Source: Vanilla planifolia
Lineage: Eukaryota; Streptophyta; Magnoliopsida; Asparagales; Orchidaceae
Assembly: GCA_023846275.1 (NCBI GenBank)
Contig: CM043874.1
Location: 24,401,630-24,465,629 of the forward strand
Length of the DNA: 64,000 nucleotides
Direction: 5' to 3'
In this document: one piece after another, positions 13,021-26,212 of the stretch
How positions within the stretch are numbered: the first letter of the stretch is position 1
Layout of the letters: every line of letters begins with the position of its first letter
The notes under the pieces: model-generated
Seen by the model: only the letters and a program-made list of their open reading frames with translations
What the model was told of the DNA's origin: nothing
The model's database searches: none
Translations under genes and position numbers: made by a program

Positions 13021-13562
13021 GCACCTACCAGTCACATGTATACTGTGGAAGCTAAGTCTGAACCGCACAGTTACCTACCACAACTACCCTAAAACATCAT
13101 ATAGGGTCTATAGTAGTCCGGTCCATTATGCCAATCCGTGAAATATGCCAACATTGAGTAAACTGACTCAATCCATGCCATTGCCGTCCAAGCAACACAA
13201 CTGTAACAGTTACTGACTGTTTTGGTAGCATCCATGTATCATACCTCTATCTGACTGTTTCAACTGTACTGTCATCACTGACAACATTTTTCCCTACTTC
13301 AGGAAATTTTTCTCTACATACGGATCTCCAGAATTTTCGAGATCGCTCAAATCCCAATTTCTCTTTTTCTGAATTTTTTTCAGAATTTAAAATCCCGAAA
13401 TTCTAATTACTGCATTTTTTTCAAATTCCAAAAAAATCAAATTCTGCCCTTTCTCAATTTTCCGAAATTCGGAATAAATTTCCGAATTAAAATTTAAATT
13501 CACATATATCCATTTTCCGAAAATTCGGATAAATTTCCGAATTAATTTTCCTCCGCCCGTTC

Positions 13563-13735
13563 GTCCGCGCCGAATCCCGCTGAACCGGGTTTTCGCTGCC
13601 GGTTCGGCTTTCGCGCAGTTCATCCGCGCCGAATCCCGCTGAACCGGTTTTCGCTTCCGGTTCGGCTTTCGCGCCATTCGTCCGCGTCGAATCCCGCTGA
13701 ACCGGTTTTCGCTGCCGGTTCGGCTTTCGCGCTGA
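13563..13735. repeat. Three-copy ~59-bp minisatellite, CCGAATCCCGCTGAACCGG
   Basis: Units starting TCCGCG(C/T)CGAATCCCGCTG at 13563, 13623 and 13681 (periods 60 and 58). Each contains GCC(or TCC)GGTTCGGCTTTCGCGC and the reversible motif AACCGG/CCGGTT. It is one of the most CpG-dense points of the window. Confidence 0.9.
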
Positions 13736-15003
13736 ACCGAGAACCCACCGGCCGAATGATTAATCAAATTTCCAGCCGACGTTTAACATTTAATTTATTA
13801 ATAAATCTTGAATAATTACAATTACTTAATTAACTAAACCGAAATTAATCTAATCCATCTCCTTCCTCCGCCCGGCGCCCGCGAAACCCTAGCCGACGAT
13901 TCCTCAGGGAAAATTCCGTTTCCCCCGTCGATTTCCGGCGACTGAGATCAAGAGAAACAAAATTCAATGTTCATACTATCCTAATGTTTCAATAATTGCC
14001 ACTAATTTCTAAGGTTCAATCAAAATTTCCGCCAAAGTTTCATCCGATCCCCCTTTTAACAATCTATGAAATTAAACAATTTTCAGCATTTGATACTATC
14101 TCAACATGATTAAAGCACATAATCGAATCAACACATGTTTGGTAAAATTTCCAAATTCGGCGATTATAATTTTCCGAAGAAAAACCCTAAAATGCTAAAA
14201 TCAATAATTTGCATTAATCAATTCCAAAAACCACAATTTGCATGCTCCGGTAGCTATTTGCAAAATAATCCATATTTTAATTTGCTAAATAACTAATTTA
14301 AAATCTGTATTTCCTACCTTTCTTCTCCGGCGACGGCGAAGCTCGCACGCGACCAACCGCTGCTCTTCGCCGAACGAAACCGGTACCAATCGATTCTCCT
14401 CGGTCCCGCGAACCTCCAGGTACAAAAAGCCCCTTGAAAGGCTGCCGAAAAGTATCGCCGTTCGCCGCGAACACCCCGTCTCCGGCCACCGCTCGAAACC
14501 CTAACAGTCGAACAAATCCGGTTAAATACCCAGCTTAAACCGGTAATAACCCGTTAAGAACCCATTAAGCGCCGGTTGACCTTCTAATAACGCCGCTTAA
14601 ACCCGATCAGCCGGTTAATCTCCACCGCTGATCTCGTCCGTCCGATCCGCTTATCCGTGGCTTATCCAACCGCACGCGCAAACGCACTCGGCGAACCGTC
14701 CCCCGCCTTCGCTGAACCGCTCCGGTCCGGTTCACGTGCGGTAAAAACCAAATTCCGGTTTAAAAATCTAATGGACCGATTTAAATAGATTTTCGAATTT
14801 CCAAAAATCCAATAAATCCAATTAAACAGGGAAAATTACTTAAAAATTTCCTCGGTGCTCCGAAAAATCCCCAGAAAATTTCAGAAATTCCAATAGCCTC
14901 CAATTGAGCTCCTGGCTCATCCTACTGTCGATCTGAAATCATCCAAGCCACAATTTAATTATTGAAGATTAAACATATAATTTTTACCAGGTATAACAAA
15001 AAC

Positions 15004-18000
15004 AAAGCTAATTTTAAATTTTATTTCATCATCTTCAGTAAATATTTTAACTATAAGATTTATCTATTTAATGGTATGTATATTAATTAAGCTTAAGAAT
15101 GAATGATTTAATAATAATGCATGTAATAGTAAGATTAAATTCAAACTTAAGTGTTACTTAAGCTTAAAGAAAGCTTTAATAATCTAACAATGAGGAATGT
15201 AATAAATGAGGTTCTCTAAGTAGTTTAGCTATGTCATAAGTAGTAAACTTAGATGACTCAAAGATTTGCAAGTTGAGCTAATATCCTTGAGAGAAAAGAT
15301 ACATCTTTAATTTATCTTACTAGTACATGACTTACTCCAATAAAAATTCATTTTCTTATTACACATTTGTAATTATAGATTCTTGTTAACTATATCAATC
15401 ATTAGTTAACTTATGCTTTGTTTTATGATTATCAAATTTATGGGCTTAACAAAAAGTATTTTGTATAGGACATGATATGATTGATCAACTGTAATATATT
15501 ATTGACTAAGGTATAAAAATGATATGATAAGATGTCAGATGGAGATAAATTGTGATATGTTAAAAATATGAAAAGAAAAAGAGAATGATGAAAGAAAATA
15601 ATTAGCTTATGATTATAAAAGATAACAGTTTGATTAATTATATAAATATATAAATTATTCACTTTTACATCTAGATGACATAAAACACATTATTCATTAT
15701 TCAGTTATGACATATTTACTTATAAATTTACTGAAAATTTATATTTATTTTTATTATTACTCATTATTATTAGTTTATATTGACATATTTTTTGTATAAA
15801 ATTTACTTATTAATCTTTGAAAATCTTATTTTCTTATATTATAGGCCATGTTGTTAATGAATAAAGAGAGGGTAAGCTAAGTGATCTTATATAAGTAGTT
15901 GTTTTTTAGAAATGTTATATCTTGTATATTTTAGTATTCTACTAATATGATGGTAATGAGATTTTATTTTAATAGATATACATGTGATATTTAACAATTA
16001 TTTTGTTTTATAAAAATAAATTTTAAATTCAATTTTATCATCATCTTTGATGATTATTTTTGTTGCTTCTATATTATGTATAAGCTCTGATTTAACCTAA
16101 TTTGATGTTATTATTTGTATTATTCTCATCCCCTCCGATTGTTATAACATTTAGATGACTTTAAGAGATTAAGAGTTGTTTATAGATCATCTTTATATTT
16201 TAGGTGGTGATCTTAATATCTTGAGTTTTAACAACTTTCTTTTCTTATGTCCTTCAATAGAATGAAAATCAGTATTTCCTTCCTTACACAGCTTGATAAT
16301 ATGCCATTTGCTTGTTGAATTAGTTCTTATTATTATACTTGGACTTTATTAGAGAGAGATACTTCTTCTAATAGACTCCAAAATACATGATACATGCTCT
16401 ATATATATTCTTTTAGTGTTTGAATTATTCACTATATTTATCCTTTTCTTATGGGTAGGATGCAATGCTACAACTTAGCTTTGTGCCCATTATGTTTTGT
16501 AGAACAATTCAAAGTTTAAAGAAAAATTAGATATCTTTATTGGAAATGATTATTTTGTATCTCTACATGGTTGATGATTTTGTCAACATATAATTGAGCT
16601 TAGTGGTCCAATAGGATCTATGACAAGTGTTCAAACTTAATTACTTTATGAATAATTATAAATATTGCATCATGTAGTTTTGTGATTGGTAATTAGCATA
16701 TGAAATTCTTAGTTGTATGTTTGCATATCCATGTTATAGGATGTCAATTAGATAAAAACGTTTTCTTGTCTCTAATTTTCTACCTTGAACTTTTAGTATT
16801 GAGGTTCCTCTTGTTTCTTTCCAAGAGGACCAAAAGATGTATGACATCTATTATATGAGGTTCTTTTGGAAAGGCATTTGGCAAAATATTGTTTCATTCA
16901 AGGACATTAAATGAACCTAAAATCTTGATATATCTTTGTTCCTCTTGGCTTGAATGAATATGTTATGACATAAATTTTAACAAAATTTCTTATTTAAAGA
17001 TTCAAAATGTAGTGCACCATCTTAATGGATAGTGAAACTATGTTACTGCTTTCTAATTTCTTATGTGATCTTTAAAGCTTAGCATCCTCTTGTTTCATTG
17101 ATTTGATCCTTCTTAAATAAATTAGATTAAAGGATGAGATGGGCATTATCTTCTCCATCTCACTTTATAATAATTTCTAATTGTAATTATTCCATTTCTT
17201 TAACACATTCTCTTTATTATTTTAAATCATTTTGGTTAAGCCTTGAAGATATTCATTTAAGTGCCTAAGCTACAACATTATTTGTTCTTGTATAGTATTA
17301 AATATATGTAGCATTCCTTACTACCTTTTTTATTTGTGGTTTACTCTATCCATGTGAAGATGTATGTGAGACTTGTGATTGATGAATAGCTTATGTTTAA
17401 TTCCATGAATATATTTCTTGCCATTAAAATTAACTCTAAATCATCTATGGTATAGTTCCCTTGATGCTTCTTTTGTTATTAAGAGACACATGTAATCACT
17501 TTATGATTTTACATCAAAACATATCTTAATTGATTATGAGATTAATTCTAAATTTATTAAACCCAAAAATTATGAAAACAATCAAGAGAGGAGACAAAAT
17601 AATAAAAAACATCATTACAGCATGAAGTAGTAAGAGCCGTGCATTACGACTCTCTGTAGGCGCATTGTTCAGGCATCGTGAGTAGAGTAGTAGGTGTGCA
17701 AGAAGGAAGACATAGCATATCAAACTCCCACACTGGTGACACAATCATGAGATGGGGGCACGCATGTTTTGTCGGCCACCTACCACATTTGAAGTGGTCA
17801 AAATGGTGCAAAGGGCCTGCTTGCACGAGGGAACAATACTTGCAAACGTGAATAATGCCCTAGTGTTGGTGTACACATGTAGAGTCAAGCGATTGGGTGT
17901 AGAATTTGTCAAATTTTATATTTTTGGCCAAAATTATATATAGTTTATTTTGTAATAAAATAATATATCCAAACCTCTATATAAATAAGTAAGAATGATG

Positions 18001-18099
18001 TATGAAGTAATTCAAAATTTTAAAAAATAAAACTTCATGAATTCAAAATCCCTTAAAAGAAAACTTCTTAGAAAATTCAATTTTCTTATGAAAAAGACC
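15004..18099. other. AT-rich intergenic DNA
   Basis: No gene was recognised on either strand. A somewhat less AT-rich patch at about 17630-17890 has overlapping short open frames on both strands but no family resemblance. Confidence 0.45.
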
Positions 18100-18104
18100 C
18101 TCTT

Positions 18105-20214
18105 TGTCAAGCCCCCACATAAACTAGTAACATTAGATCATAAAATTAATATCAGAGTTGCCTGATACAACATCTAAGTGAGGACAAGAAACAAACCCAA
18201 GGTGGGGACCCAACGGTGAGACAAACACCAACTCCAAAATCCAAAGTATATATATAAATGCATGTTTTTAAAAGTTTAATCACACCACAATCTCCCTCTC
18301 TCACACATCTCGTGAAAATGGCTCTTCTGTAGCAGCACTATTCTCATCTCTCGATGCAGTGGTTACATGACCTGTGATGTAAGTACTAAATGAGATTTTA
18401 TATATCTCAGTAGATAAATCACAATATCTAACCAATTATAAAAAAGAGATCAAATTATCATGAATAGTAAGATGAATCATATGCATAAAGATAAAACATA
18501 CTAGATGTCATATATAATGCCAGATGAAAAACCACAAAAGAAATGCTAGTTCCTTATATAGTGTGTTATTATTGGGCCCAATTCTCTTTGACGTATTATC
18601 CTCTGGATCCAATCATCATCAATAAAATGACCTCCAACCGGCATCCAACCAAACATATAACACGCTAGATAGATATTTGATTCGAAGATCGATACCCTGC
18701 AACACATGCTGGGCCTAGTGCCACCAGGCAGGTATAGTATCATACCCTACAACACATGCTGGGCCTGGTGTAAATCATCATGGAGTCATAGCACATAATA
18801 CCAAGCAAATACTAATCCGAAGATCGATACCCTGCGACACACCCTGGGCCTAGTGTAGACACTAGGTAGATATCTAATCCGAAGATCGATACCCTGTAAC
18901 ACATACTGGGCCTAGTGTGAGGATAATGTTCTCTGGGAATCCTATTTTTATTTTCCATTTTCCAAACATCAATCCAAATAAGTATTCATATCAAAAGACC
19001 TTTCGTTCCATATTGCTTCTTCTCTTTTTGTTTTAGCATTATTGTATCACTTTTTTTCTTTCTTTACCATATACAACAATATTAATGTATAACATATACA
19101 ATAATCAAAATATTGTGACAGTGAAAAAAGCATGTAAAAATACATAATAATGTACTACATCACAGGGTTAGGAATTTATCTACCTGGATTTGCTGTACTA
19201 AATTTTCTTGCCCACTTCTTATTCTTCTTAATGTCCTACAAGCCCATAAATGCAAACATAATCAATTTAAAATATATTTATTAGCCAAAAATTCTTTCTA
19301 AAATCTCTTTTCAAACAATTAAAAATCTTGCTTTCTAAAAGCTTTCCTAAACAACTAAAATAATCCCAAACATTTAAAATCCCAAAAGTCTTAATTTCGA
19401 TTGTTTGGCTTCTACTGGCGCTGGACCGCCTGGGCCCAGCACGTTTGGTTCAACAGTGCAAACCCGGTCCAACTGAACTGGTTCCTATTCTTCTCCTGTG
19501 CGTCCGACGAAACCAAAACCTTTCGTCGGCGCTGGATCGGCCATTTCACGCGGTGAATCAATCGAATCAGGCTCAGCTTCCGCCCTCTCGATCTCCGCCA
19601 CTCACCGGAAAGCTTTACACAACCTTGACGACAAAGAAATTATTTCTTACCTTACAGAAATCATCGCTGACTGTTACTGTAGCGTGTCGGAACTCACGAA
19701 ATCCTCGTCGGCTATTACTGTCGCTTACCGGAACTATGCGAAGCAAGGCAGCAGCTATCAGAAATCTTGCCTTCGCAACTCCGACAACCTCCCCATAGTC
19801 GGTATTAGCAGAAGTGCTTTTCAAACGCACCTTGCTTCGGCTTTTATAACCACGGTCGAAATCGACTTGTGTGAACCGCATTTTGCATAACACAATTTTT
19901 CAGTTTTTTATTTGAACATATATCCTCCGCCCAGAGAAATAAACCTGTGCCGAAATTCTTAAAATTGCATAAATTTAGCCAGCGCAGCCAACAAATTTTA
20001 CAATTACAAATATACCTTCCGCCAAAACGAATTGAACTATGCCGACATTTACAAAATTACAAACGTATCCTTAATATTACAAATCTAACACAAATTTTTA
20101 AAAATTCATAATTTATTCCTTAGAACTCTAAAAATTACAAACTAAACACCGTTAGACTCGTCTCAAAGAGCTCTTTCAACAAAAATAAAATAAAGAAAAA
20201 GTAAGGCTGTTACC
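18105..20214 (+). mobile_element. Probable 2.1-kb solo LTR with four-fold internal repeat
   Basis: Starts TGTCAAGCCCCCACAT, like Tekay/Del-type LTR starts, and is preceded by CTCTT (18100-18104). CTCTT occurs again at 20215-20219 after GGCTGTTACC. That right end would need CA to have mutated to CC, and the flank is itself CT-rich, so the boundary is weak. The layout copies the 11.9-15.0 kb LTR: AT-rich start, minisatellite in the first third, then a GC-richer GGTTC/GAACC-rich tract (19400-19900). No coding region is supported; open frames at 19445-19893 occur on both strands of this GC-rich tract. Confidence 0.5.
18679..18921. repeat. Four-copy repeat, core GATCGATACCCTG...CTGGGCCTAGTG
   Basis: Copies start near 18685, 18740, 18817 and 18878. 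Each carries ATACCCT(G/A)(C/T)(A/G)ACACA, followed by CTGGGCCT(A/G)GTG. Three have the leading CGAAGATCG; the second has lost it. The last two copies also share (C)TAATCCGAAGATCG. Confidence 0.88.
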
Positions 20215-20219
20215 CTCTT

Positions 20220-20903
20220 CTCTTCCTTTCTTTCATAGCTTCTCATCATTTCTCATGCTTCAACTTTTGTTGTAGTGACTCAAAAAAGAAAGTTTATTGT
20301 CGATGGCTCAGGATGAGAACACCTTATGACATATTATATTATTTTTTATATCAGAGTTTCGATTTGATGTCGATGACGAGTCCAAAAAAGAAGGTAATTA
20401 AAGAGTAAGTCACAAAAAAGAATCAAGAGATTGAAGAGGCTTCAATCAAGGTTGTTGTCAACTATTTTACCATTAAGCTTGGAGACATAAGTAATTATAT
20501 TAACTTAATAAACATAAGTGTTAATAAGGATGGTGCTAAAATCTTATCCCTTTTTATAATAGATCTAAAAGACAATCTGTTAAAAGAAAGCACTCTTAAT
20601 CAAAAGAATTCTAGATTAAGTAATAATTACAAAATAATTAAAGATAAAGATAAAGATGACATTAATATTACGCTTTTAAAGCATGAGAATTAGTAATATT
20701 TTTTAAGATAGATATTATACTTGATTTATTATTTATGATGGTATAATAGATGAGAAATTAGATTCCTTGTTAAAACAACTAGAGATATTTTTCTTTATAT
20801 GACTATTATTTTCTAATAAAATGACATATGCTTAATTAAAGCTAATGAGTCATGTATTAGCATAGTGAAATATTTTCTTAAAAATTAATATAGTTACAAA
20901 AGT
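20220..20903. other. Intergenic DNA between two retroelements
   Basis: A CT-rich start, then AT-rich DNA. One frame from about 20366 to 20690 reads as a lysine/isoleucine-rich stretch with a few stops and matches nothing recognised. Confidence 0.35.
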
Positions 20904-20908
20904 GATAT

Positions 20909-22492
20909 TGATATAATAAAGTCAAGAATATCATGTGGAGATTCTACTTGAAGGTATATTATTCATATTTGGTCTTTAAGTTGTTATAAGATTGATTCTT
21001 TTATTTCTTATTAGTTTATGTTATCATTATTATTATAGGGATCAATTATAGTTAACTTTTGTTTATTGTATATTTTAATTTGTTTTTCATGAGTTCGTCA
21101 AGTTATTCATATCAACACTTTAATTTAAGTGATTTGAAGATCATGATATCTTTTTAGATATTTTAGCTTTATATTCAATACAATACATTCGTTCAGTCTT
21201 TTTATAATTCTATCGTTGCAAAATTTTGTTGAAAATTATTTCAAAAAGTCTTAAAATTGAGTTTTGGGTTATTTTTGTTGCCATTTGTCGTTGTCTACCA
21301 CTGCACATCACCTTTATTAACATTATTGCTCAGCAATTGTAGCCATCACTCATTTCGACCTACATGGCCTGCTCAACCTGTGCTTACCCTTCGAACTTAC
21401 TAACCTACTCGATCAGCATATACCTGATCCACAATAATGTCATACCAAACAACACATGTCAACTTGTCAGCCTAACTTATTTGATTTGACCCACGATAAC
21501 CCAAAAATTGGACCCAAAGCATCATGCACCTCTTTGCCCTCATCACATCAATCATGCTATCATTCAAAAGTTGGACATAAAGTGTCATGCACCTCTCTAC
21601 CTGCACCACACCAATTGACCCTCCTACTGAAATCAAACCCAAAGCATCATGCACTTCACTTGTGCCTCACAAATTGCTCTACCTATCGCCTTGACGCTTG
21701 CTATTAGTACTCTAAACACACAAGTATGTATGATAACTACTTATTTTAATTAATTTTATAATTTTAAGTCAATTTTTTTAAAAATATTTCTTTTATAATT
21801 TATGATGACTTTTGTAATTCTAAAATATCTTTTAAATTTTCAAAATTATATCCTTTAGTATTCTTAAATGCCATTTCATATTTTTATGTTAGTAAACCCT
21901 TAATATCTCTATAAATAAAGATACTGACCATATTGTACATGATGAATTTTTTTAATGAAGTAAAGAAGTGTTGTCATTAAGCTTATTTGCTACGAGTTAT
22001 CGTGTGAGAATAATTTGATATGATTCAGGAGGTGTTTGGGACGATAAGCGAGTGGCTCAAAAAGAGAGATCCTGACCCATTATTTTACATTCACAAGAGC
22101 AGCAAACCACCAGGGAAGCTTTTTACCATTTTATTTCAACTTTTAGAAAACTTAATCGTCACGTCCAAGTTTCGTATTAGTGCATATGACCATATGATTT
22201 ATTATTTGTCCTTCTAAGAACTTCACTTGTGTTTGTACCTTATCACTTCATTACTAATATAAGTATTTGCATGTTTTGATAAAACCACTTTTCCTTTAAC
22301 ATGAGGTCTCATATGTAGAAATCAGTGTAAGTCTTAGCTTTTTGAGAAAATTTTTACCTAGTGAACTAAAGATTTCTAATTCTAAACCTATAACATATTT
22401 GCATAGGACTTTATACAAATATATTACTTTAACTTATGCCCTTTTTAATTATCTATGAGATAAAATAGATTACAACATATCATCTTACATTA
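20909..22492 (+). repeat. 5' LTR of the chromovirus
   Basis: Begins TGATATAATAAAG and ends in TA where the 3' copy has CA. Non-coding, AT-rich. It contains the same Pro/His-rich open stretch around 21300-21710 that both strands of the 3' copy show; these small frames are not genes. Confidence 0.92.
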
Positions 22493-22496
22493 ACTT

Positions 22497-22508
22497 TGGT
22501 ATCAAAGC
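22497..22508 (+). other. Primer-binding site (initiator Met tRNA)
   Basis: TGGTATCAAAGC lies 4 bp after the LTR end. It differs at one position from the plant consensus TGGTATCAGAGC, which is complementary to the 3' end of tRNA-iMet. Confidence 0.9.
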
Positions 22509-22599
22509 ATGGTTAATATTAAGAACTTGCATAATTTTAATTTATTGCCAAACAAGTATCTTTTAATTTTGTATAGTTGTTTTTAATTGCTAAAAGTTA

Positions 22600-22619
22600 T
22601 TATATATATATATATATAT
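22600..22619. repeat. (TA)n microsatellite
   Basis: About ten TA units within the internal leader of the chromovirus. Confidence 0.85.
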
Positions 22620-23269
22620 CTTGTTTTCATGTTTGATGTTATAATATTTTTTTATTTATATGATCTCTTATTATTATATTTTGAGATTTATTTGTTTTTT
22701 TATGATCTTAAATTAAAAACTTTATTTTCAACCTAATAGTTTTGATTTTTAAGTCTAAAAAATAATATAAAATATATGATTCTCAACCTACATAATCACT
22801 CATAGACATAATAATATAATATATAATTTTATAACTAACTCATTCAATACAAGAACTAAGAACAATCTTAGAAACATACTTAGACTGATCAAAATAATAT
22901 AGAGATAGTAGATAGGGGTAGAACCCATAAATTAAGTTGGTATATAACAAGTGACTTTGAAGTTGAGAAAATATTTCTTAAAAATGAATCTAACAAACTA
23001 AAATATTGACCAAGGAGTTAAGATACTTCATATACTCATGATAAAAGACATAGTAGAGATGACGATCACTAGGTTAATAAGGTTAAAATAGAAGCATTTA
23101 TATTTGATGATAATTTAGACCCTAGAGTATATCAAGATTAAGAAATAGGAATAGAGCATTATTTTGATTAGTATTATCTTAGTAAGCATCAAAAGTATTA
23201 ATTTATAAAAATTAAGCTCATATCATATGCTATATTATTTATTCACATATTAGAAAAGTAATGTTTTGA

Positions 23270-26212
23270 CAAAGATCACATATTACCACCATCATAGGAA
23301 GAACTCAAGATTTATCTACAAGCTAAATATGTATCCACCTCTTATTTAGCTGAACTTTTAGATGAATGAAAATATTTATCCCAAGGTTTAAAGAGTATTG
23401 ATGAATATATTACTAAATTTGAGGACTACTTAGATGTAACGTATAAGAGTTGGATCGAATAGTATTGTCTTGATTTTGAGTTGAGCTTAGAGAATCTATT
23501 CATGCTAAGTTATACTTAAAAAATGTTACTTATTTAGAAAATACATAAAGTAGTCAATAATATAGAAAAATTTGGAGGATCGATTGCCCTTAAGAGTGAG
23601 ATTCCTTCATCCACGTTTTGTCATCAAACTTGTATCACAATTTTCATTATTTCTATTACTTATATTCCATAAGAAACTCATGCCCATCCACTGATACCAC
23701 TAGTCCATTAAATCCAACCCTCACACCAACCATCTATTAGTTTCAAAGTTGAGTGTTATCATTATCACAGGAGAGGCATGTTGTAGTATCATGTCTTAAG
23801 AAAGCTCTACACATAAACATAGAAGAAGAATTAGAAGGTAGCATTGAAGTTAAGAAAGAGGAGATTATATAGCTAGATGAAGAAGCTAAAGAAGAATTAT
23901 AAGTACTAGATAAAAATCTTTACTTTATTGGGCTTCTCATAACTATTTTGAGATGTACTTTAGTTGCACTAAGATTATCTAAACATTAGTGACAAATTAA
24001 CATCTTTAGTACCTTCATAGAATTAAAGAACGACCTTATAAGATCATTATAAATAGTGATAGTTGTATTAATGAAATAACATTACCAAAAGGATATGTTT
24101 AATACTCATAGACCATCCCTATGCATACACCACATCTTGATCAACAAAACCTTAAATTTCGTACATTAAAGGTGTTGTGTTCTATTAAAGTTTTATCAAT
24201 ATTCTGAGAAATTATTATATGGTGTTTTCTCAATACAAATAGATAATTTTATCTGAAGAAGACCTTAGTTATATGATCAAGATGATATCTTAAATAGAAG
24301 AGCCAATACATCTATTTTTATATAAAAAAAGATCACATTATACCCATCATCTCTCTTGAAAAAAATTTCTAACTCAAATACTTCAAAAAAAGATAAAGGA
24401 ATAAGAAAATTACTTAGTATCATTTTACTAGTCAAGATTGAGAGGGATATAGTTAGTGGTGAGATTATCTAGTTTGTGAAATTAAGAAAACCTTTATTGT
24501 TTACACACACCATCACCTATACTCTAACCCTTGTTAAGAAAATTTGTATATATATTTTTGAATGACATGCTATAAATGCTTTCACCTTTAAAAGATATTC
24601 AACATACTAAATGGTTTAATTATTTACAATAATTTACTTTTATTTAAAAACATAAGCCAAAAGTGGAGAATAAAGTAACAGATGCATTAAGTCGTCAAAT
24701 TTGTTTATTATCAAGAATGATTGTACGTTTTCTTGGATTTAAACACATCCAAAATTTATATGGCGATTGCCCTAACTTAAATGACATTTATCACGAAGTC
24801 AATACTTTAACCACTAAAGTTTATGATGATGATTATTTAAAAGACGGGTTTTTATTTTGTGGATCTTGACTTTGCATTTCACACACATCTTTTAGGAATT
24901 TTCTTGTTCGGGAAATACATGATGGAGGTCTTGATAAAACCATAAGGGATGTGGCTATTCTATTTTATTAGCCAAAATTATCTTAACAATCTATATCAAT
25001 AGTTTTCCAATGTAGAACTTAAGTCATAGTTAAATTAGGTAATTATGCCTAAGATGTATATACACCATTACTTATACCACAATAATCTTGAGAAGATATA
25101 AGTATAAACTTTGTATTAAGATTACCCAACATGATTTTGTATTTATAGTTATTGATAGGTCTTTTAAAATGGTTCATTTCATAACTTTCCATGAGACATT
25201 AGACACCTCCTATATTGCTAAGTTATTTCTTGATAAAGTTATGAAACTACATTACTTACCTTTAACAATTGTGTCAGATCATGACGTGAGATTTACTAGC
25301 TACTTTTAAAAAATACTCTGGCACTTAATGAGAACCAAACTTAAATTCTTATCAACTTATCATCCATAGACAAACAAGTAAAAAAAGTTAGTCAATCGAA
25401 GCTTAAGTAATTTCCTTCATAGCCTAATAAAGGAACATGTTCCAACTTTGGATCTTTTTATTCCCACATGCTAAATTTGCTTATAATAATTTTATTTAAT
25501 AGAACAATAGATTTGAGTTCTTCTAAAATTTGTTTTGAAAATCTTTTTTAGTGTCCTATTAATTTGATTCCCTTATCTCATGATTTTTGTACTTTTGAGT
25601 TTATTAAGTCTTTTACTCACTATATTTTATCATTACATAAAAAATTAATTTAAATATTAAAATATATAAATGATTATTAGATGCTCATAGATAATTTAAA
25701 GAATTTGCTAATGGTGATTATGTGATGATCATTGTAAGGTCTGAGAGATTTCTACCGAGAATCCTTAGAAAATTCTATGCTCGTGATGTTAAATCATTTA
25801 GAATTATGAAAAATTAAGTATCAATTCATTTGTTTTAGATTTACTTAAAGATTATAAAATAAGTGTTACCTTTAATATTCAATATTTTTTATCTTATAAC
25901 AAATTACACCAAATATCTAATAAGTTTTTTGAGCCTTCACCATCATTTATTAAGTGCATTTGTCTCACTGATACATTTAGCTTCATCTGGTGAGTTAAGA
26001 GATCCAATGAAACAAATCTTAGATGATCAAATAGTTTTCACACAGGATCAAGCACAAAAAAGAATTTTGATATGTTAGCAAGGCCATTTTACTTTCGATG
26101 ACACTTCAATTACTAAGGAGAAGCTTCATCACTTAAACCAAATAATGTTAGACCAGTATCAAAGATTTCACCCAAGCTCCACACAATTGAACTCTTTCCT
26201 ACTTAGGGAGGA
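23270..26212 (+). pseudogene. Degenerate gag-pol of the chromovirus
   Basis: Frames recognisable in order: gag core (about 23281-23450; PPSxEELK, AKYVSTSYLAELL, SIDEYITKFEDY); a zinc knuckle missing cysteines (about 23748-23800; CYHYHRRG); a protease remnant (about 24025-24075; IIINSDSCINEI, where families have an IDSGS-like motif); RT N-terminus LKDIQHT (about 24590); then a direct jump to the end of RNase H (24610-24870; KVENKVTDALSR); an integrase start (24870-25060; SFRNFLVREIHDGGLD); the integrase core (25100-25320; VIDRSFKMVHFI, TIVSDHDVRF); integrase C-terminus (25700-25860); and a chromodomain-like tail (25990-26210; ILDDQIVFT). Roughly 250 RT residues are absent, so this was deleted before or after insertion. 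There are many stops and frameshifts. Confidence 0.85.
26203..26212 (+). other. Polypurine tract of the chromovirus
   Basis: TTAGGGAGGA directly abuts the 3' LTR start TGATGCGATAA, as expected for the plus-strand priming site. Confidence 0.8.

Larger units (their letters stand above)
11884..14998 (+). mobile_element. 3.1-kb solo LTR (Ty3/gypsy-like) with TSD AAAAC
   Basis: Begins TGTTACACCCC and ends GGTATAACA, so the ends are TGTTA...TAACA as in plant gypsy LTRs. It is flanked by a perfect 5-bp duplication, AAAAC, at 11879-11883 and 14999-15003. The interior is non-coding and clearly GC-richer than its surroundings. It holds two minisatellites (12748-13020 and 13563-13735). No PBS, polypurine tract or gag-pol lies inside, so it is best read as a solo LTR left by LTR-LTR recombination. 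The plus orientation is chosen only because TGTTACACCCC resembles the start of Tekay/Del-type LTRs; the reverse is possible. A long non-autonomous (TRIM/LARD-like) unit is an alternative. Confidence 0.75.

Noticed and set aside
12605..13024. 139-codon minus-strand open frame
   Set aside because: It is the translation of the five-copy minisatellite in the solo LTR; its repeated HWHA/CFEMG words only reflect the DNA repeat.
13387..13767. 126-codon minus-strand open frame with FSGIRRGR repeats
   Set aside because: Produced by the three-copy GC-rich minisatellite and low stop density; not a protein family.
15438..17520. Possible coding remnants in AT-rich DNA
   Set aside because: Six-frame reading gave no conserved motif. 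One GHLAKYC-like fragment near 16875 was too short to call a zinc knuckle.
19445..19893. Three overlapping open frames on both strands
   Set aside because: GC-rich part of an LTR-like block. Long frames on both strands at once are expected from composition, and none shows conserved motifs.
21456..21707. Open frame with repeated H-Q and C-T-S-L-P words
   Set aside because: It lies inside the 5' LTR, and the diverged equivalent in the 3' LTR (26795-27052) does not preserve the protein, so it is not under coding constraint.
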